A stretch of 33,611 nucleotides of DNA from an uncultured Tessaracoccus sp. (GTDB lineage: Bacteria > Actinomycetota > Actinomycetes > Propionibacteriales > Propionibacteriaceae). The position numbers and the translations under genes are program-made. The notes under the pieces are model-generated. The model saw only the letters and a program-made list of their open reading frames with translations, was not told the DNA's origin and searched no databases. Of the stretch, positions 30,440-33,611 are shown piece after piece. The stretch's first letter is position 1. Every line of letters starts with the position of its first letter. Location of the stretch: contig NZ_CAMYPD010000032.1 of assembly GCF_947286155.1 (NCBI RefSeq), positions 1-33,611 on the forward strand. Direction: 5' to 3'.

Positions 30440-30445
30440 AACCTA
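30440..30445 (-). promoter_or_regulatory. -10 element TAGGTT of glyA
   Basis: Gives a leader of about 26 bases that includes the GGAG site six bases before GTG 30407. No clear -35. Confidence 0.4.
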
Positions 30446-30490
30446 TCGCTGCCATTGTGGTCAGACGTGGCAAATGACCGCTTTGGTCAA

Positions 30491-30496
30491 TAGGGT
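30491..30496 (+). promoter_or_regulatory. -10 element TAGGGT, leaderless start of the lipoprotein gene
   Basis: TAGGGT ends eight bases before GTG 30505 and no ribosome binding site lies between; it supports GTG 30505 over the in-frame TTG at 30496. Confidence 0.4.
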
Positions 30497-30504
30497 TGGA
30501 CAGC

Positions 30505-31653
30505 GTGAGAGTCTCCCGTCGAGCCGCGCTCGCTTCGCTGGGGGTCCCCCTGCTCGCTGGCTGCTCGGGGCCCATCAACTTCACGCCCGAAAATCATCGC
30601 GCCAGCCCCACGCCGACGGATACCACCCCGCCCGAACGCGTCGTCGAGCCCGACTTCTACGCGCGCTCCACCGCAGGCACCCACATTCGCGTCGACGACG
30701 CCACACCGCTGGGGCTGGTGTTCAGCACCCCCCACATGGATGGGCGGATCGGCGAAGTGCTCATCAGTGAGCGCATCCCCTACGAGGTTGCACAACAGAT
30801 TGATCAAACCGCACCCCTCAGAGCACCCGAGGGGTATCGGTTCGTCGCCTTCACCGCCCAAGCCGGCCGTCCGGTGTTCGTCGAAGACGCCGAGCACCCC
30901 GTCGACGTCAGCCTGAACCGCGACGGCACAGGCATGCCGGTACAGAACCTGTTCGGTGGGGTCGCGCAGGGGAAGTTTCAAGTGTCGTGGGAGTTCATCG
31001 TCGCGTGCATCCCCGCTGAGGGCACCGCGGTGCTGGAAATAACCGACGAAGGCAAGACCATCCGCGTCGACCTCGTGCAGGGCATCCCCGCGGTTGACGA
31101 GGCCTGGAACGCGAACGAGGGCTTCCGCTCGCGCACGACCGTCGTGTTCGACCCGCCCGACAACGTGTATCAGCGCCAGTACTCCGCGCAGGCGCCCGGC
31201 TACGAGCCGGTGGCGGGGATCTTCCGCATTGGCATGCGCCCGTCGAATGCGTTTATGGCGCCGTGGACGCCGGAGCACGGCTGGTCACCCGTTGGGGCGC
31301 AGTGGCTGACCATCCCGATGGCGGCGCGCGTCGAGTTTCAGGGCATCGAGTCGGGCACGAATATCGAGCTCGACCTACCCAGCTCATTCACGTACACGGC
31401 GCTCGACGGCAGCAAAGCCAAACTTGTGACACCGAAGACGATCACCACCGACGCGGTGCGGCGCGGGCAATCCGACGTGCAGCCCACGTTCCAGGTGACC
31501 GGCCGCGACGACCAAGCGTCGCTGGTATTCAGCGCGGCGGGGAAGATCCGCGTCGATTTCCAAGAAGTATCGGGCGTGGCGGGCAACTTCACCGGCAGCA
31601 GCACCCCCATTCGGTTCAACCTGCAGTACAAAGACGCGGACAGCCGCTTCTAG
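30505..31653 (+). CDS. Predicted Tat-exported lipoprotein of unknown function
   Basis: 382 residues from GTG 30505 (MRVSRRAALASLGVPLLAGC). The twin-arginine S-R-R-x-x-L motif is followed by a lipobox (LLAG-C20), so it is probably exported folded through the Tat pathway and lipidated. After a Pro/Thr-rich tether (about 28-45), the remainder looks strand-rich: FVAFTAQAGRPVFVEDAEHPVDVSLNRDG, TAVLEITDEGKTIRVDLVQG and LVFSAAGKIRVDFQEVSG. I do not recognise the family or any catalytic motif. It has its own promoter and is followed by a small hairpin (31658-31675) and the palindrome at 31674-31756. Confidence 0.7.
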   Translation: MRVSRRAALASLGVPLLAGCSGPINFTPENHRASPTPTDTTPPERVVEPDFYARSTAGTHIRVDDATPLGLVFSTPHMDGRIGEVLISERIPYEVAQQIDQTAPLRAPEGYRFVAFTAQAGRPVFVEDAEHPVDVSLNRDGTGMPVQNLFGGVAQGKFQVSWEFIVACIPAEGTAVLEITDEGKTIRVDLVQGIPAVDEAWNANEGFRSRTTVVFDPPDNVYQRQYSAQAPGYEPVAGIFRIGMRPSNAFMAPWTPEHGWSPVGAQWLTIPMAARVEFQGIESGTNIELDLPSSFTYTALDGSKAKLVTPKTITTDAVRRGQSDVQPTFQVTGRDDQASLVFSAAGKIRVDFQEVSGVAGNFTGSSTPIRFNLQYKDADSRF

Positions 31654-31657
31654 AAGC

Positions 31658-31675
31658 GTGGGGCCCAAGGCCCAC
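31658..31675. terminator. Small hairpin downstream of the lipoprotein gene
   Basis: GTGGG (31658-31662) pairs with CCCAC (31671-31675), with CC/GG continuing the stem past one bulged G. It touches the long palindrome that begins at 31674. Confidence 0.4.
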
Positions 31676-31756
31676 CTAACCCAATATCCACACGCGTTTG
31701 CCAAATCGGGCCGAAAACGGGCTCTGACGCAAACGAATGTGGATATCGGGTTAGGT
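31674..31756. repeat. Long inverted repeat (27-bp arms, 24 matched, 29-base loop)
   Basis: Arms 31674-31700 and 31730-31756 pair at 24 of 27 positions; the core AATATCCACACG shares ATCC-N2-ACG with the palindromes at 8960 and 20863-21095. The loop has an inner GGGCC/GGCTC stem (with one G-U) around GAAAACG. It lies between convergent genes. Confidence 0.75.
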
Positions 31757-31768
31757 CTGGCTGCCGCC

Positions 31769-32713
31769 TCAGTTGTGTGGGCGTTGGAGGCTCGCTTCAT
31801 AGAGCGCGATCGACGCCGCCACTGAGGCGTTGAGCGACTCCACGTCGGAGGCGATAGGGATGCGCGCCAGCGCGTCACAGCGCTCGCGGGTGAGCCGAGC
31901 AAGACCCTCATCTTCGGAGCCGACGACGATCACCAGCGGCCCGTCGGCGCCAGGGATGCCGCCCAGCTGCGCCTCGCCCTCACCCGCGAGCCCGACGATG
32001 GTGTAGCCCATCTTGGCCGCCTGCTCGAGCGCGCGGTTGAGGTTGCCTGCCATCGCGACGGGGATCCTCGCCGCCGCGCCCGCCGAGGTTTTCCACGCTG
32101 CCGCCGTCATCGACGCCGACCGGCGCTCCGGAATCACGACCCCAGCCGCGCCGAACGCGGCGGCGGAGCGGATGATCGCGCCCAAGTTGCGGGGGTCGGT
32201 GATGCCATCGCACGCGACGAAGACCGCTGCGGCGTCCACACCGTCGGCGAAAAGCTCCTCGGGCACGGCGTAGTCGTAGTGGGGGAGCTGGAGGGCGACG
32301 CCCTGGTGGACGAGCCCACCCGTGACCCGATCGAGTTCACCGCGGGGTACCTGCAGGAGCGGGATGGAATGCTCGGCGGCGTGCTTGAGGATGTCGCGGA
32401 TACGGTCGTCGCGCTCCGCGCCCTCCGCAAGATACACCTGCTTCACGGGCATCCCGGCGGTGAGGGCCTCGAACACGGGGTTGCGGCCGACGACCCAGTC
32501 GGCGCCGGCCTTCGCCCTCGGGGGACGCTTCGAGGGGCCGCCCTGGCGCTTTGCCGCGGCCTGCTTCGCCTTGTACGCCTTGTGGTAGACGCGGTCTTCG
32601 GCCTTCGGCGTCGGGCCTCGGCCTTGTAGCGATCGACGGTTGCGGCCGCCGGAGCCGGCGGCCTTGCTGGGGCCGCGCTTGCCTGCGCCTCGTCGTGACG
32701 AATTTCCTGGCAT
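31769..32713 (-). CDS. rlmB: 23S rRNA (guanosine-2'-O-)-methyltransferase RlmB (SpoU/TrmH family)
   Basis: 314 residues from ATG 32713 (MPGNSSRRGAG), whose first base overlaps the cysS stop as TGATG; a start at 32728 (MERALMPG) is also open. A basic, low-complexity N-terminal extension of about 80 residues (KRGPSKAAGSGGRNRRSL) precedes the RlmB substrate-binding domain (DWVVGRNPVFEAL) and the SpoU knot domain with motif 1 DGITDPRNLGAIIRSAAAFG, motif 2 IVVGSEDEGL and motif 3 IPIASDVESLNASVAASIALYE. It methylates the ribose of G2251 in the peptidyl-transferase P loop. cysS-rlmB is a conserved actinobacterial pair. Confidence 0.92.
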   Translation of the reverse strand: MPGNSSRRGAGKRGPSKAAGSGGRNRRSLQGRGPTPKAEDRVYHKAYKAKQAAAKRQGGPSKRPPRAKAGADWVVGRNPVFEALTAGMPVKQVYLAEGAERDDRIRDILKHAAEHSIPLLQVPRGELDRVTGGLVHQGVALQLPHYDYAVPEELFADGVDAAAVFVACDGITDPRNLGAIIRSAAAFGAAGVVIPERRSASMTAAAWKTSAGAAARIPVAMAGNLNRALEQAAKMGYTIVGLAGEGEAQLGGIPGADGPLVIVVGSEDEGLARLTRERCDALARIPIASDVESLNASVAASIALYEASLQRPHN

Positions 32714-33611
32714 CAGCGCACGCTCCATTTCGCCCCGTCAGGGGTATCGGTGATGGTGAGGCCGGCATCGGCGAGGGTGTCGCGGATGGCGTCGGCGGTG
32801 CCCCAATCCTTGGCCGCGCGAGCCTCCGCACGCTGCGCCAAGAGCGCTCCCACAAGGGAGTCGACGATGGGTGTGAGGTCGTCGGTGGTGGCGTTGGTGG
32901 CCCATTCTGGGGCCTGGGGGTGGAGGCCGAAGACGTTCAGCATCGCCGTGGCGGCGCCGAGGAGGGCGCTGACATCGTCGCCCTGGGCGAGGGCCTGGTT
33001 GCCGGCGCGGATCACGTCGAAGAGTTGTGCGACGGCTCCTGGCGTGCCGAGGTCGTCGTTCATGGCCGCAGCGAAGCGCTGCCACTGCTCGAGGTGGGTG
33101 TAGTCGGGTGACGCGGTGGCGTGCTCGGTGGCGCGGAGCACGAAGGAGTCGATGCGCTCGATCGCTTTCTCGGCCTCCGCGAGCGAGCCGCGGGTGTCGT
33201 CGTCGGAGGGGGAAAATTCGATGGTGGAGCGATAGTGCGGGGCGAGCAGGAAGTAGCGCACGGCGCGGGGGTCGAACTGCCGCGTGACTTCGCTCACCTG
33301 CGCGGTGTTGCCGAGCGACTTCGACATTTTCTCGCCCGACATCGTCACCCAAGCATTGTGCATCCAGTACTGCGCGAAGCCGCGGCCGGCGGCGCGGGCC
33401 TGCGCGAGCTCGTTCTCGTGGTGCGGGAAGCGGAGGTCAATGCCGCCGCCGTGGATGTCGAACTGGGCGCCCAGGTACTTGCCCGCCATGGCGGAGCACT
33501 CGATGTGCCAACCGGGGCGGCCGTGACCCCATGGCGACGGCCACGAGGCGGTCTCTGGCTCGCCGTCCTTGTGGCCCTTCCACAGGGCGAAGTCGCGGGG
33601 GTCGCGCTTGC
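32713..33611 (-). CDS. cysS: Cysteinyl-tRNA synthetase (3' part; start outside window)
   Basis: The frame enters from the right edge and ends at 32713, giving about the last 299 residues. Recognisable segments: KRDPRDFALWKG, SPWGHGRPGWHIECSAM (zinc-ligand Cys), FDIHGGGIDLRFPHHENELAQ, HNAWVTMSGEKMSKSLGN (KMSKS loop) and the anticodon-binding helices (AEKAIERIDSFVL onward). It charges tRNA-Cys. The stop overlaps the rlmB ATG by one base, suggesting coupling. A close relative, the MshC ligase, lacks this C-terminal length and the EPETASWPSPWG order, so CysS is preferred. Confidence 0.93.
   Translation of the reverse strand, partial: KRDPRDFALWKGHKDGEPETASWPSPWGHGRPGWHIECSAMAGKYLGAQFDIHGGGIDLRFPHHENELAQARAAGRGFAQYWMHNAWVTMSGEKMSKSLGNTAQVSEVTRQFDPRAVRYFLLAPHYRSTIEFSPSDDDTRGSLAEAEKAIERIDSFVLRATEHATASPDYTHLEQWQRFAAAMNDDLGTPGAVAQLFDVIRAGNQALAQGDDVSALLGAATAMLNVFGLHPQAPEWATNATTDDLTPIVDSLVGALLAQRAEARAAKDWGTADAIRDTLADAGLTITDTPDGAKWSVR

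Overview
This is a chromosomal segment of a GC-rich actinobacterium, most likely a member of the Propionibacteriaceae. The strongest argument is a complete transcarboxylase operon (5S, 12S, a small coiled-coil protein and the 1.3S biotin carrier, 14662-18383), the Wood-Werkman enzyme of propionic fermentation. The gene order phoU / senX3-regX3 / lpqE-like / carD-ispD-ispF / cysS-rlmB (21945-33611) is also characteristically actinobacterial. I saw no tRNA, rRNA, CRISPR array, integrase or insertion sequence.

Layout. 1-1632: end of a membrane protein, a cluster of DnaA-box-like sites, a 30-residue single-span peptide and an exported membrane-anchored protein. 1633-4563: a large secreted nuclease. 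4639-6926: convergent/divergent metabolic genes serC and nagA. 6970-8829: a DtxR/IdeR-type iron regulator, a coupled methyltransferase and a thioredoxin. 8830-9157: a gene-free stretch made of REP/BIME-like repeats wrapped around a long perfect palindrome. 9158-11461: a GH31 glycosidase. 11533-14332: a tightly coupled five-gene minus-strand module that I read as a type VII (ESX) secretion-linked toxin system: YbaB/EspL-like protein, EspC-like protein, stand-alone WXG100-like targeting domain, GH-E nuclease toxin and a duplicated TPR protein as immunity candidate. 14662-18383: transcarboxylase operon with a strong terminator. 18464-21117: repeats, an AI-2E-family permease, a short-chain dehydrogenase, and a mirrored pair of structured inverted repeats. 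21118-25168: gpmA, phoU, senX3-regX3 and an LpqE-like lipoprotein. 25465-27120: carD, ispD, ispF. 27160-28867: two paralogous membrane-anchored extracellular proteins with different low-complexity linkers. 28971-33611: glyA, a Tat-type lipoprotein, rlmB and the 3' part of cysS.

How it fits together. Phosphate control is visible as a PHO-box-like triplet (11-bp period) between phoU and senX3; the secreted nuclease could be a phosphate-scavenging output, but that link is weaker. Seven genes have a TANNNT -10 element ending 6-8 bases before the start codon, so leaderless transcription seems common here. Intergenic DNA carries two classes of repeats: REP/BIME-like elements (three sites) and longer AT-richer palindromes (four sites), of which the pair at 20863-21095 has homologous 40-base loops with a compensating inner stem.

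The items I consider most worth following are the toxin module, the palindrome family, the small protein of the transcarboxylase operon and the PHO box. All family assignments are from reading motifs by eye; no database search was possible.
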